A stretch of 64,000 bases of DNA from Hippopus hippopus. Its lineage: Eukaryota > Mollusca > Bivalvia > Cardiida > Cardiidae. The notes beneath the pieces were generated by a model that did no database searches, was not told the DNA's origin, and was given only the letters and a program-made list of their open reading frames with translations. The translations under genes and the position numbers were made by a program. The stretch is taken from assembly GCA_946811185.2 (NCBI GenBank), contig OX328110.1, forward strand, positions 10,210,516 through 10,274,515, given 5' to 3'. Every line of letters starts with the position of its first letter. Within the stretch, counting starts at the first letter, position 1. Positions 38,963-53,900 of this stretch are shown in pieces.

Positions 38963-41900
38963 CTGTAGAGAAATAATGAAATAACTGATAACTCTCTCTA
39001 CTACAATAACTTAAGGGAATGAAAAAGTAATTAATGGTTAGCCTTTAACTATTTTCCAGACTATCTTGTGCTTTAATGACCCTGAGGAAAAAAGTTTTTT
39101 AAAAACATTTTTGGAAAAGGAGAAATTGCTTGTAAAAAGTAATTTCTCCTTTTCCAAAAATGTTGTTTACCCTGTCAAAGAACTTCAGCTCACTTGTACC
39201 AATTTTAATTTTGTTGTCTGCGATTTGTTTGGAAAGGGTTAATCTTTACTGTACAGCAAAATTTAAGAGGTGCATGTTGAAAACATTTGCAGACAACAAT
39301 TATAATGCAGCTCACAGTTGTCTTTAAAAGGATAGAAAACTATTAGATGGTCTCCAGCATTTTCTCTTTTTCGTGTGACATTTTTTACAAGCTGTCTACC
39401 TCAGGGTTGTTAACCCTGTAACAAATAATCCTGAGTTTTGATATACATGTACCTAAGCAAGAATGGCTTTTGAAAACATTTTTGGAAAAAGTCTACAAAA
39501 TTTTGTTGTGGTAAAGAGTTAAACAGGTTTATTTGGTAAAGCATTGAGTTCTTGGCTGCATTAACTAATAATCAGAAATATTGTTCAACTTGTTACCAAA
39601 TGACAAAATTCTAGACTAGTATATACTGGTAGCTAGTCCAAGTTGAAAGCAGTTGCAGACAACAAAATAAGTAGGACTCAAAAATTGAGCATCATTTCAG
39701 TCATGTCTAATTTGTCGACTGCATAGAGTTAACTTTTACCAGATGAGAAAATGTTAGATGCATCCAAACTGAAAGCATTTGCAGACAACAAATTAAAGTG
39801 GCTCAAACAATAAAAACTTTCCTCGTAAGGGTAAAAAACATTGTGGGAAAAGGAGAATATAGCTGGTTACTAGCATTTTCTCCTTTCCAACAATGTTTTC
39901 AAAAATTTTCCTCATTAGTGTTGTTAAAACCTGCAATTGTTTGGAAAAAGGTTAAAGGCCCACAAGCAGTCCTGAGTAAACAAATTGGGAGTCAAACTGT
40001 CAACAAACTTAATTCATACAATTTTAAAATATGTACTACATGCATTATCATGATACTGACAATGTGTTTCAGTATGGTCAGTCAATGTGCCAGCTGCTGG
40101 TAGAAAAATGAATTTTTAAACTAGAAATAAGTTGACAACTCTATTCTAGTTTTAATTTTTTTTTTTTTTTTATCAGTGACTGGAACTTTAACAGACTGTG
40201 CTGTGACAAACTGTCATACTGTTCATGCTATCCCTACTTCTAAATGGCATGACTGAATTTGTGAGCATTTTGACTCCCAAAATGTCCACTAGTGGGCCTT
40301 TGTAAGGCTAAAATCTCGAATACATACACTTGTGTAACTGTCTTCAAGCAGGTCCCCATTATTCAGGCTGGTTCCATTGTCACAGGAGATTGCATTACAA
40401 AATTCAATCTCAAAGCTGTCCCCGAAACAAGGGTCACCATCAGGGGTTGGAGTGGGGTTGTTACAGAGTCTGACACGCCCATGCCTGCCGATGTTGCAAG
40501 ATTTTGTACAAGAGGTCCAAGAGCCCCAGTCACCCCAGTTACCATGTACTGTAATAACAATTACAACACAGCTGTAAATTAACTCTTTACGTAACAACAA
40601 AATTTTAAAATAGTCCATTTTTAAAGCATAAGCTAATTGTGGCCCAAATGATTGATTTTGTCCTTAATTCTTTGCTAAATGACAAAATTTTTGAATGAAC
40701 GAAACTGAAAGCATTTGTAGTCAACAAAACTGTTAAAAATCAGTATCTCCTCCAATGTCATGCACATTGTTTGAGTTTTTAAATCGTTGAAAATTGCTGT
40801 AGTGCAGCAGAATTTCCGAAAACTGACAATGATCGAGAATCACAACTGTTGTCATACTGTTACATCAGGCATGTATATTCAAGCCCGTACTTTGAAATGA
40901 TTGAATTATCTAGCAAATCAAATTATGAAAATAACACTTGCCTGTGCAGGTTCCATTACAATCTATAGCATTTTGTGCCGTTCCAATACATCCAGCCCCG
41001 TTGTACTGAGGTAGTGGGTTCGTACATGTCCTATCCCTGGTAATCAGGCCTGGCCCACAAGTACTTGAGCATCCGGTCCATTCAGTCCAGTCTGTCCAGC
41101 CTCCATCAACTGTTTTAATATTGAAACCATCATTAGTCCATCAATGTAAGATTTGTGCATTTTACATACTAAAAATCCATTACAGTTAGAAAAATGATGT
41201 ATCGTTATACATACCATTAGTCCATTACCATTTAAACATGTCTTGCAAACCCAAGTCCATTTCTATGAAAAATATACCCTTTGAATTCTCCAAGTGAATA
41301 AATATTAAAAACATGTCTTTTGTGTACTCCAATACCATAACCATTTAAACATGTCTTTTTCACATACTACAAGACCATTTCCATTAAAAAAAAGTCTTCA
41401 CCACATCAAGTCCATCTCCACTTAAAAATGTCTCTTTACATATAACAGGTTTATTCCCATTAAAGTATTTCTATTTAAACAGCCGAAGACCATTCTCATT
41501 AACCCATAGGCTGCTAAGCGCAACTTACTGACCTTTTGCAGACAGTGTACATCAAGATTAGACTGCACAGAATGTGCAGTCTGATCTTAGATCTACATTG
41601 TCTGATAAGGAGATATTATTCCCCAAAACATAACTTTGACATGGTAATATTTGGGTTTTTACTACCGAATTAAAAATTTCATTTTAGTTATTTAGCAGGA
41701 TAAGGGTTAAAACCTGTCCTTTCCCACAAATAAGAATGATGTCTTTTTACATACCCAAAATCCATTTTCATTGAAACTTTTTTATAACATATCAAAAGTC
41801 TTTTACCATTAAAAACATGCCATTTTACATACCCCCTGTGAGTCTACTTCAACTAAAACCTTGTCTGATTAAAAAAATCAAGGGCCATTAACTCCTTTCA

Positions 41901-44900
41901 TAGTCCACCAATCATATATGAAAATACCGAGTGCAAAAGTTCCCAAGGCAGGACAGATTCCATTTAAATATTGGCTGGGGTGGTTTAAAACTGGTGCAGA
42001 AAAAGACACGAAAGTGTGTCTCCAGACCAACAACCTATTTCAGGTGAGTATACAGTCCCTCCTGACTATATTGTTGGGAGTATGAAAACTGGTGATTATA
42101 CAGACTGGATTGAAGCCTAAAATTTCAGATGGCCACCAGCATTTAACAGAGAACATGGTTTTTATTCATAATTTGTAAAAAAAATTGACATGATGACCAT
42201 AACTGATTTGTGTCCTGATACTATATCCTAAAATGTTTTTTCTCATCTTTTACTCCTACTGTTTCTTTCTGATTGGTAACTAATTGTATGCGTAAAAACT
42301 TTTTTCTACAGTTTTGTTACTTCATCTTTGATATTTATATACTCACAAGACATTATCCCTTGAAAAACTTATATTTTGACAAGACATCGTACTATGTATA
42401 CATGTACATCTGAATAACATGTCTGTTTTGTTCTGTTGAAGAAACCTTTACCAAATAATCCCGTTTTAACGACCAAAGGAAGGCATTTGAAAACCTTGTG
42501 GGAAAAGAAGAAAATGCTGGTTACCAGCATTCTCCCCTTGTACACAATTATAAGGTTTCAAAGACAAACACTATTCATTCTGTGGCCTGCAAATACCTTT
42601 TATAAGGACCATTCCTAAATCAATTTGTCTCATGAAATAGAGAAAAACCAACCGGTTGTGTGTGATATCAAAAATCTGTCACTTGAATGGGGTTTGATGT
42701 GGTTAAAAAACTTGTCCTTTGGACTCCATCGTTTGCATCACACCCCATTCTAGTGACAGATTTTTAATATCACACACAACCAGTTGATTATTCTATTTAT
42801 CACATTCCTAATTCACCCTTTTTTATTCTAATAATTATCAAAAATGGTACAATATAGGAAAAAAGTAGTTCCAGCAAACATTTTAAAACTATATTATCAC
42901 TAGTGATGATACCATATCAATCATCAATAGTGGTGTTATTCATTGTGAAATCCCAGTAATTCACTGATAGGAATATAATAAATCTCACTAATGACTCATT
43001 CTCAATTTGTTTGACCATTCAATGTCGCCATACTTTTAACGAAAAATAAAAAAGATTCATGAACTCCAGGGGATAATGGTAAGCGAAATTACGTACTATA
43101 ACATGTAAAGACAAAATTTAGATGTATCTTGCCCTTCCTGAGGCAGTCCAATCAACACCCCTGCACATTATGTGTAGCTTGGTCACTGAAATCGTCATGT
43201 TGCCAAGAAATAATCATTATTGATGTAGACTAATGCTACCAATTAAAACAAGTATTTCATGGTAAACAACCTTTTTACGTAAAGTTTTGATGGAAGCCTT
43301 GCTACATTTCAAAAAAATCTAACATAATATAAGGAATGCTAAAATGATGACGAGACTCAGTTGTGACACCAATTCTCTGTAATAAACAGGACAATCTCAA
43401 TAAGTCCTCCAGATTTGGTAGAAGAATCCAGTTTAGTTCCATTTGATATAACAGATAGCTCCCTTAGAGACTTGTTTTTAACACTATTACCATTTTTTCA
43501 ACACACTGCACCTACTAAAATGGGAAAAAGACCTAGAATTCATTTAAGTTGAACCATTATAATTATGTAGTAATAAACAAGTCTTGTCAAAGATTCCGAA
43601 TTAAATAAGTGCATCTAACTCTGAAATGTAAATGAATGCATATTCGAGACCAGAAATGACATGCGCGATATGTCTTGTCAAGTCTTGTTAAAGATTCCGA
43701 ATAAAATAAGTGCTTCTAACTCTGAAATGTAAATGAATGCATATTCGACACCAGAAATGACGTGCAGGATATGTGCAAAGTGATTCTGTTGGCTAGTACA
43801 CTTGACCTTTTCAAAATATAACGAAAAAGCCGTTTCATACATGTAAACAGTAATAAACGAGTCGTAATAAACGAGCCCTTGACATCAATCATGCCAAAAT
43901 CATGATAGCAAAATCATGTAATTCAACAATATTTACCTTCGATTCTATTTCGGTTGTTAAAATCTTTTTGATTTCAGTGAATGTTTGTCTGGTTATGACG
44001 TAAACATCATGATTCTGAGGTTACGTTTCGGAAACTATGATGTATTTCTAAAAGGGTCTCGTTGACTGCATATTGCATATTATTCCACTGTAATTTATAT
44101 TTTAGCCATGCTCTGTGAAAAGAGGTTTGATGCATCTGCAAAAAGTATCGATCTATGTCAGTCTGGGCAGTTGGCACGGGCTGACCAGTGTGGAAAAAAA
44201 TTACTGTTTGCAAACTTGCTACAGACTCAATTGTCACTCGATCTACATCATGATTTGACAAAATGGATTTTATGGATCCATTTCTATATAATGACTTCAT
44301 TGATTTAACACATTACAGAGATGTATGAAACATGGCTCATTTTAATTGATACCAAGTATGTATTTAGTCCATTTTGCCTGATATTAGTTGTAGTTCTAAG
44401 AAATGATGATCATAAATCAGACCTTTGTCGATGTTTGGGGGGCTAGGGGGAGCGTCTATGGTGAATTTAAGTGGTGTAATTTTTTTTTTAATCAAAAACA
44501 CATTGCATGTACTCTAGGATCGGTATTCCTTTGCCAATAATAATCAAAATGTTCAAAGAAAACGCAGATTAACTTCAAAGATTTACTATAATGTGTCCGA
44601 CAGTGGTGGAAACATCATATTTCAGCTGTAGAGAAAGGTGAAGCTGTGAAATAATAAAGAGATGCAGAAAAAAAGATGCCATTGGATCCGATGATGATTG
44701 TATTTGAACCAACAACGAAATTGGGTCGAATTTTCACAGTTCAAGATGACGTTTTGAAAAGTTAGCAGTTGAAACATTTCTACAACCGTTCATAACATTA
44801 ACACTCTATGTGTAATAAATGGGAGAAAGGATTAAAGTCAACAAATATGTTCCTTGTTCACTCTTCAATAATTCAATATTAATTTTTTTCATGAACATTG

Positions 44901-47900
44901 GCGAGTTCTGATTGGCTGAAAAATTTTTTTCATAGCTCCATGAAAAAAAAAAAAATTAGCAGTGCCGGAACTACTTTTGCATTCAAAAAAATGTAAACAA
45001 ACATGTATACGAGATTCCATAATGTTTTTTCTTTCTGATTTTAGATCTATATCGAGTCCGAAGTTCAAATTGCTAGCTGAATTTATTTTCTCTGAATATC
45101 GAAAAAGAAATCCAACAGTAATTTCAAAGAGAGAACTGAAAACTCATTGTCACTTTGCTGGGTTCTAACAATCTTATTTTCAACTTAATTCTAGCGTATT
45201 GTAGATGTACTTCTAATAATAAATCGACTAAATCTGCAAATGTTCAATACTATAATGACGTCATGAATTACGTCATTATTACGTCATGAACGAGCTGATT
45301 TACCGCGCTAAGAATTATCAATGAAATGGACTTTAAATAAATACGCAATATTGGATTTACAAAAAAAGCAGTTAGAGTAGAACTTAAGTGCATATTTGTT
45401 GTCTGTGATATTGAATTATAAGGAATGAAGAGAATTTTTTTTTGTTTTCATGGAGGTATGAAAAAAAAACCTAATCACACTTTTGTATGAAACCGCAAAG
45501 CGGTTTCATACAAAAGTGTGATTAGGTTTTTTTTTCATACCTCCATGAAAACAAAAAAAGTTCTCTTCATTCCTTAATTGCAGTATGTCGATATGGTTTT
45601 TGGTTGTTAACTCTGTTGGATTTTCTCATAACTTTTGGTAAATTGTGTTAAAATAGCGTTCATTTAGGTTTTTATGGCAACTGTAATAAGCGAGACAATG
45701 ACTAGTAATAAACAGGACAGTGGGAAAAGTTCTAATATAATTTTAAGTATTCATTTAGGACAAAAAAGTTTTGGCTGTAATGAGTAAACATGTTTACTGT
45801 TTGAAAGCATAGGAAACTTGAAAATTATTTCATCTTTCACATATTTTTTGAAAAAGAATAGAATAGTCTTCAAGCATATAATGGAACTACCTGGCGAAAT
45901 GAAGCAAAGTAATAAAATATGACATAGAAAAATTCCGATTTTTATATACCCAATGGTCATGTTTCTTGAGAATGTGTCTAATACATTAACACTCAAAAGG
46001 CTTAATAAATGAAACCAAAATTTCCACTCAATAGTAAAAACTCAAATATTGTGATTTCAAAGTTGATTTTACAGGGAAGAAAATACCATATTGGAAAGTT
46101 TATATCAAAAATCAGGCTGCATGTTTTGTGCAGTCTGATCTTGATCTAAACTGTCAGCAAACGCGCCCAGGGTTGCGCCTAGCAGCCTAAGGATTAAGTC
46201 TGGGTCATGACTTACTTGGACAATTCAACGTGTTACAGACTTGTGTCTGTGAAGTGTCACCAACACATAGGGCTCCATTATGCCGGGGCTCGGGATTTGT
46301 ACAGGAGCGGGTTCGGTCCTGTGCCCCACCGGCACAGGTGACAGTACAAGTGCTCCAGGTGCTCCAAGAGGTTAACCCTCCATCAACTGTTTAAAGATCA
46401 TGAAAATAAATGAATAATCAGGTGATCCATCCTTTACCTCTTCCTGACTTCTTTTTCAAGTATTATGAGAATAAGAGAAATTCCTCCTTTCACCACAATC
46501 TTTTTGAAACTGCTCAGCCGGCATAACATTCATCAGTTTGATAATCATCTCCGGAGCATTGGGCACCATTGTACTGTGGGCATGGGTTGCCGCATGCCCG
46601 AGATCTAAGTGCCTTTCACTAAACTTTAACTTTAAGTGCCTTTCACTAAACAATGATAGTGAGTTTAATGAGTGAGATGGAAGGCTTTTAAAATTTTTGA
46701 AGGAAAAGGAGAAATTTCTGATCATGACCAAAAGAAAGAAAGCTTTTGAAACACTTTGGGAAAAAGGGGAAAAATGCTATTTACAAGCATTTTCTTCCTT
46801 TCCCACAATGTTTTTTTTTTTCTGTTCTAGGACAAATCCCATCATTTGAATCACATTAAGTATATCATCTGCAAATGCTGTCAATACAGATGAGCCTAAG
46901 TTTTTGTCATCTGGTAAAGAGCAATGAACTATGTATTTATTGCAATATTTTATTCCTTGTTTTAGAAGATGTTTCATGATAATCTTATTCAATATGACAT
47001 AAATCATAAAGTAATGAAATGCTTCTAAGGAACATAAAAGATTCATACCTGGGCACATAATGCCGGCATAACATTCATCAGTTTGATAATCATCTCCGGA
47101 GCATTGGGCACCATTGTACTGTGGGTATGGGTTGTCGCATGCCCGAGATCTAAATACAGTTGAATTACCACAAGTCACACCACAAGATGACCAGCTTGTC
47201 CAGAGTGAAAATCCACCATCAACTGTCAAGGATAAAACAGTGTTTATATAAATGAGCTATGCTCTGGCAAAGGGAGCTTGGTGCATCTTTGTGATGCTAT
47301 ATACCAAGAAAGTCATCACATAGTTATGGATCAATTAAATCCATTTTGTCTAACAACAGACTTGATCATGAGGTAGAATGGTCTTTGGACATTCAGAAAA
47401 TTGACCAATAGCAAAACTTTTGACCCAGGTCAGCCTGCAGGGACTGGGCATACTAACTTGGGTCGATAGATTTTGTAGATGCATTAAGCCCCCTCTTCTC
47501 AGAGCATAGCCCAAATATATGAGAGGCAACTCTGGGAAAGGCAGTTAAATGCATCTTAGTGCAATTATAGATAGAAGTTTCAACAGCCTTTTTCCACAGT
47601 TTTCAGACAGGCAAAGAGGTAGGACATTGACAATTTACCACACAATCGGGAATTTAAGCAACCCTGGGGAAAAGGCCTTGTGAAAACATCTACAGAAAAC
47701 AATGTTTTCTCCTCTTTTACAGATAAATAACATCATTTATGGCTTTTTTTTTTTTTTTTTTTAATGCTTTCAATTTAAACATTTTTAAATACTTTCAATT
47801 TAAACAGAGGTGTATTTTGTCATTCAGAGTTATCTCCCTTGCTGTCTAACACATAATTTCCTGAAAAGTTGAAAACCATTTTGGTAATAGATTTGAGTAA

Positions 47901-50900
47901 ATAGTGGTAGGTGTAGATCCAAGGTTAGACTGCACCTGTTTAGTCTAATCTTGACCTAAACCATCTGCTAAATCCATTGAAATTGCCACTGAAAGGGAAA
48001 GGATTACAATAAACATTATTTTTGGTCCACAAAAGTCATCACAGAACTAAATGTTCATATCATGGGGAGTACACTGAAAATTTCCAGATGTCTTTGTAAA
48101 AGTGGATTTTAAACACAGAACAAATTTGGATAAAACCAAAGGCTACTTACTTGGACAATTAAAGGTATTACATGATCTTGTCTGTCCGTAATCTCCAGAG
48201 CAGTTAGCACCACCATGTTGAGGTACAGGATCGGTGCAGGTTCGGGAACGTTCATTTATACCACCAGCACATGTAACTGTACAGGAAGTCCATAGCGTCC
48301 AGTCTGTAAAACCTCCATCGACTGAAAAAGTAGGTTTGAGAGAAAAATTAGCTATATAAAGTTATTATAAACTTAGTTATATAAATAAGTCCTAAATAAA
48401 ATATCTTGTGGGAAAAGGAGAAAATGCTGGTAACAGCATTTTCTCCTTTTCCCCAAATGTTTCGTAGCCCTTCAAAGACCAATTCTGTCTTTTAAGCCAC
48501 ATGCAATTCATTGTCTGCAAATGCTTTCAACTTGGACTGGTCTAAAATGTCATCTGGTAACGAGTTAAAAAGTTATTCCTTTGACAATGTGAAGCCATTT
48601 TGGTATGAAGTATAAACAAGTGAGTCATGCTCTTTGAAAACCAGGCTTAATTAAAAAGTATGGACCCAGGAGAGCCTGCACAGTCTGTGCAGGCTGACAT
48701 GGGTTGAAACTGTTTGCTTTTGGTAAGTTTTCTGCATGTCCAAGGACCATCCTATTCCAGGATTTAGCTGGTTGTTTTGTGGATCCCTAATTATGTGATG
48801 ACTTGCTGGTATAATGCATCAAGGAGATGTATATAACCCCTCAAGTCTATATCAGATGTATACAAGTTCATCCTACACATGAGCTCCAATTTTAGCATTA
48901 ACAAGACTTAGTGGCAAACAAGCAATAGAGAAAAATGAGATAAACCAGTCATATACATAGAGGATATTTGTTTTTTACGGTGAAAGATCGAAATTTATTT
49001 CATCGAGTGAACATCATCGGTAATATTTTCAAGAGTGGTGCAGCCACGAGTGAAAATATTGATGATGTTCACAAGAAGAAATAAATTTTGATCTTTCACC
49101 GAAAAAAAAATTCTATTTATTTCATGCTTCTAACCCTTTTTGGGGAGAACTTACATCAAAATCCAGTACAGTTCTTTTCGGTTATTCCCCGTGGCGTACC
49201 CCCTGCGCACAGCAATGCATTACAATATTACGTCAAGCTCGATAAATGTAAGGTAAATTACGTCATATTTCCATCTGGTTGAGAGGCACGCGCATTTTAC
49301 CTAGGTAACTAGTGTGGGGGAACAACTGTTTCCACCTTCAATTGAAGAGTTAGAGTATGAAAATCGATATTTTTCACTGGTCATAACCATGAAATATTGA
49401 AAATATTTCACCATTATTTCTCCATAATCTACAGGAAAGCATGAAATAAATGGAAGGTACCTACCAGGGACCCTTATTGCAGAGAAACAGACTGAGGCAT
49501 CCAATGTATTTTAACCCTTAAAGCGCCTTTCATGACCATAGTTGCCTTTGCAGCCAATGTAGATCAAGATCAGGCTGCACAAAACATGCAGCCTGATCTT
49601 TGATCTACACTGTCTGCTTTGGTGAGACATTCTGGACAAGAGAAACCCTGAAACTGTAATCAATCAGATCTTATTTCTAGACTGAAAATGTCTGTTAAGT
49701 TTATTCGGGGCTCTAAGGGTTAAAAAATGTTTTAGCCCCAGCTGATATACATACACAAACATCCAAACACTTTGCCCAGCCTATCTCAGCTGATATACAT
49801 ACACAAACATCCAAACACTTTGCCCAGCCTATTTCACATGCATTTATTAACCAGCTATCAGATACCAAGATGCCTGTTCAAATCCTCATCTCTGCTAATG
49901 TCTTTTGGAGGTTTGATGATAGTTATTGCTACAAGATTCATTCCTCTCTCACCACTGATCATTTTTTTGTTATGACAGAAAACAGCCAGTGGCTTGGGAA
50001 GAATATTGCGTGAAGTATTGGTTAAAGAAACTCCCGGAAAGCATGGGTAGGTGAACTGCCCGCCGCAATATAAATAAAATAATATTGAAAATGATATTGA
50101 ACACTAAACAATCAACTAATGTGGACTACAATGTAAATGTGGCTCAAATTATTTGCCCCTGAAAAAGTAGAAAACATTTTGGAAAAATGAGAAAATGCTA
50201 AATACCATTTTCTTCTGTTTCCACTGTTTTCATAAGCCTACTTTCTGAGAGTTTTGAAAACTTGGGAACGTTTGGTAAAGGACTCAAGGAATAACACTGT
50301 CTGAACACACTGATGTATTTTGATCTACAGGAATTTTTATTGCAACACTTATGTGCAATTCATTGACTTATAAGTCTATATTATTACTGCTCAGGTTTTT
50401 AACTGCACTATATAATACCAGAAAAATAGATATGAAACATACTCTGTGGAAAGGGGATTTAATACACCCGCAAAAAGTATTGACCCATGTCAGCCCGCAC
50501 AATTTGCACAGGCTGACATGGGTCAAAACTTTTTGTTATTGGTCAATTTTCTGAATCTCAAAGGATCAGTCATGCAGTTAGTTGTTAGAAGAAATGGATT
50601 TTGTGGATCCACAGTTATGTGATAACTAGCTAGGTATAATGTATCACATACATCCACAGATATGTGATAACTACCTAGGTATAATGTATCACAGACATGC
50701 AATAAACTGCCTTTACACACAGCATGGCTCTTTATCATAAAAAAAGTAATGACTTACCTGGACAGTTGGGCAACACACAGGATGTTGAGCTTTCATAATA
50801 ACCTGTACAGTTGGCACCATTATATCTTGGTGCTGGATTGGTGCAGGTTCTAGATCTATAAACACGCCCAGAACCACAGGTGACTGGGCAAGAGGTCCAA

Positions 50901-53900
50901 GCACTCCAGTCAGAAAATCCTCCATCCACTGTAAAACATGTTCAATATCTCTTAACTCTAATCCTGCCATATAACTTAAACTTTAAAGCCAGCAGTAAAA
51001 ACCTGAATAATGCTTCTTCAAACTTATTGTTTTGGAGAAAAATATCTCCTTATTGGACAGTTATAGATCCAAGATCAGACTGCATGTTCAGTGCAGTCTG
51101 ATCTTGATCTTTACTGTCCAAAACAGGTCAGTTAGTAGTGCTTGGCAGCCTAAAGGCTAATATACAACAAAATTCTAGACTTGTCTTAACTCTTTACAAA
51201 ACAACAAAATTTTAGACTAGTCAAAATCAAATGCATTTGCGAACAAAAAAATAAATTTGACTCAAGACTTGAAATTTGTTTTGAAAGGGATAGAAAATAT
51301 TGCTGAAAGAGGAGATAATGCGGGTTTCCATAATTTTCTCCCTTTCCCACAATGTTTTCCAAAGTGTTCTTTTTCCGGATCATTAAAAGTTGGCATTGTG
51401 TGGTACAGGGTCAACTGAAAGCATTTTGCAGTCAACAGAATAATTAGATTTGGCTCAAAAGACCGGGTTGATGTTTGGAAGGGTACAAAAAAATGTGGGA
51501 AAAGGAGATACCATCATTTTCTCTTCAAAAGCCTCCTCCACAACAACTTGGGATCATTTTGTAAAGGGTTAACCTGTGGCAAAAGAACGACAAGCAAAAT
51601 TATCCCACACAATCCCGACTTTTAAAGACACAAAGAGGCTTTTGAAAACATTGTGGGAGAAGGAGAACATGCTGGTAAACAGCATGTTCTTTTCCCACAA
51701 TGTTTTCTTCCCTTCAAAAGACCCATTTTAGTGTCTGACTCACGTTTGCTCCACTGTCTGCAAATTCTTCCAACTTGGACAAATCCAAAATTTAGTCATA
51801 TGGTAAAGAGTATAAGGGCCAAATAGGCATGACAGACATTTACAATCTAGATAATAATAACAAAATCAAGCTTGCTTCTTCCCAGAATGATTCTCTGTGA
51901 TTTCAAATCATCATTAATTAAGAAAGATAAGTGAAAGATAGAAACATATATCATTGTGCCATGCTCTGTGAAAAGGGGGGTTTAATGTAGCTGCAAAAAC
52001 TATCAACTCAGGTCAGGCTGTGCACTCCACGCAGGCTGACCTGGGTGGATACTTTTTGCTATTGGTAAATTTTCTGCATGTCTAAGGACCACTCTACCTC
52101 ATGACTCATGGATCTATAATTATGTGATGACTTGCTTGGGAAAAATGCATCATACAGATGCATTAAGCCCCTTATTGTCAGAACATGGCTCATATTTAAT
52201 TTTATTTCCTTTTACCACAAAACACAATTTTGGACTAGTCCAAAATAAAGGCATGTAAAGATGACAAATCTTATGTAGTTCAAAAGATGATTTCTGTCTT
52301 TGAAATGAGAGAAAACATTGTGGGAAAAGGAGAAAATGCTGGTAACCAGCATTTTCTCCTTTTCCCACAATGTTTTCATACATATTTTCTGGCATGGTCA
52401 ATAAAACTTTGGATAGTGTGGTTAAAAGGTTCAGAGATATGTAGCCTTGTAAGGTATTTTTAGACTTCTTAGTGCAAGAATTTTGCAAAGGCTTGTGGGA
52501 TTAACAGCACAAAAATCTGACATGTTCCTTTAACTCTTTACCACACAATAAAGACTTTGAACGACCTTGAGAAAGAATCCTTTTGAAAACATTGTGGTAA
52601 AAGGAGAAAATGCTGGTAACCGGCATTTTTTCCTTTTCCCACAATGTTTTCTACTCAATCAAATCAACTTTCAAAGTTTCAGAAACTTTTAATTTGTCAT
52701 CTTCAAATGTTTTAGAATTGGACAACCCTAAGATTTTTTTGGTGTGGCAAAGAGTTAAGGCTTAGCCTTTTACTCCTTACCAGTAACAAATTTTTAGAAT
52801 TCTCAAAACTGCAAGCATTGGCAAACAATAAATGAAATATGGTTTGAGCCTGAAAGGATAGAAACCACAGCGTTATCTGGAGAAAATACTGGTTACCAGC
52901 ATTTTCCAACAAGATTTCCACAAGCTTTCTTACTCAGGATGGTTAAAAGGCAAGCCTGTTTGGTAAAAGTTTTACTCAAATTACTTTACATTACCTCAAA
53001 ATTAAATTAATCAAAATAAAATGAATGAATACATGAATAAATGTGAAAACTTTTTTCCCCACAATGTTTTCAAAAGCTAGCTGCTGCAAGACAAAACATA
53101 TCTGTAGAACATAATGCTTTAACCATTAATTTGCTAAATAAGTGAAATGAAACTTTCAGGTCATTGTTATTTCAAACTTTTCTTAGGACGAAAATATCTC
53201 TTCATGTTCTATGCAGTCTGATCTTGATCTACACTGTCTGCAAAAGGTCCTTGAGTTGTACTTAGCAGCCTACCGATTAACACAGCGACAGTTATCTATC
53301 ACAAACCTGGACAATTGAGGGTGTTACAAGTCAGGGTTTCAGATCTACTTCCCGAACAATCTTGACCATTGTTTGACGGGGGAGGGTTGGTACAGGAACG
53401 GGTTCTTGTCGAAGTACCCCCACCACAGGTCACGGTGCAGCCACCCCATACTGCCCAGTCTGAGAAACCACCATCAACTGTAAATTTAAGAGAAATAGAT
53501 TTCTATCAGTCTTTGCTTCAATCATTACAGGTAGATTTGAACCTTTACCTCACAATCCCTAGTTTCAATGACCCTGAAGAAGAAGGCTTTTGAAATTAAG
53601 GTGGGAAAAGGAAAAGGTGGTAACCAGCATTTTCTCCTTTTCCCTCCATGATTTCTACCATGTCAAAGAACTTGGGTTTATATGTATCATTTTCAAAATT
53701 GCCGTAAGCAGATGCTTTCAATATGGAAGTGTATTAATCTGCAGTTTGGTAAAGGCTTAATGCAGTGTATCTAATTGTGAACCAACATAAAGAATGAACA
53801 AATTACATAAAGGAGAAATATGTGAACTAAAACAAAGTGGCCTATTCAAATTGTAAGGAAAGTATTGCTTGGACAAACTAGAGCTGTCACTTAATGTGAC

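Larger units (their letters stand above)
43000..45415. other. Intron K-J of the TSP1 gene, mostly unassigned
   Basis: Except for the 101 bp duplication and one family 3 copy, few repeats of the main families occur here. No exon with splice sites and TSP1-like code was seen; short open stretches such as 44,962-45,168 match nothing I recognise. Confidence 0.6.

Noticed and set aside
46456..46731. Additional tenth TSP1 exon
   Set aside because: Only 92 bp match exon I; no WxxW core, acceptor or donor; the rest of the open frame is MITE sequence.
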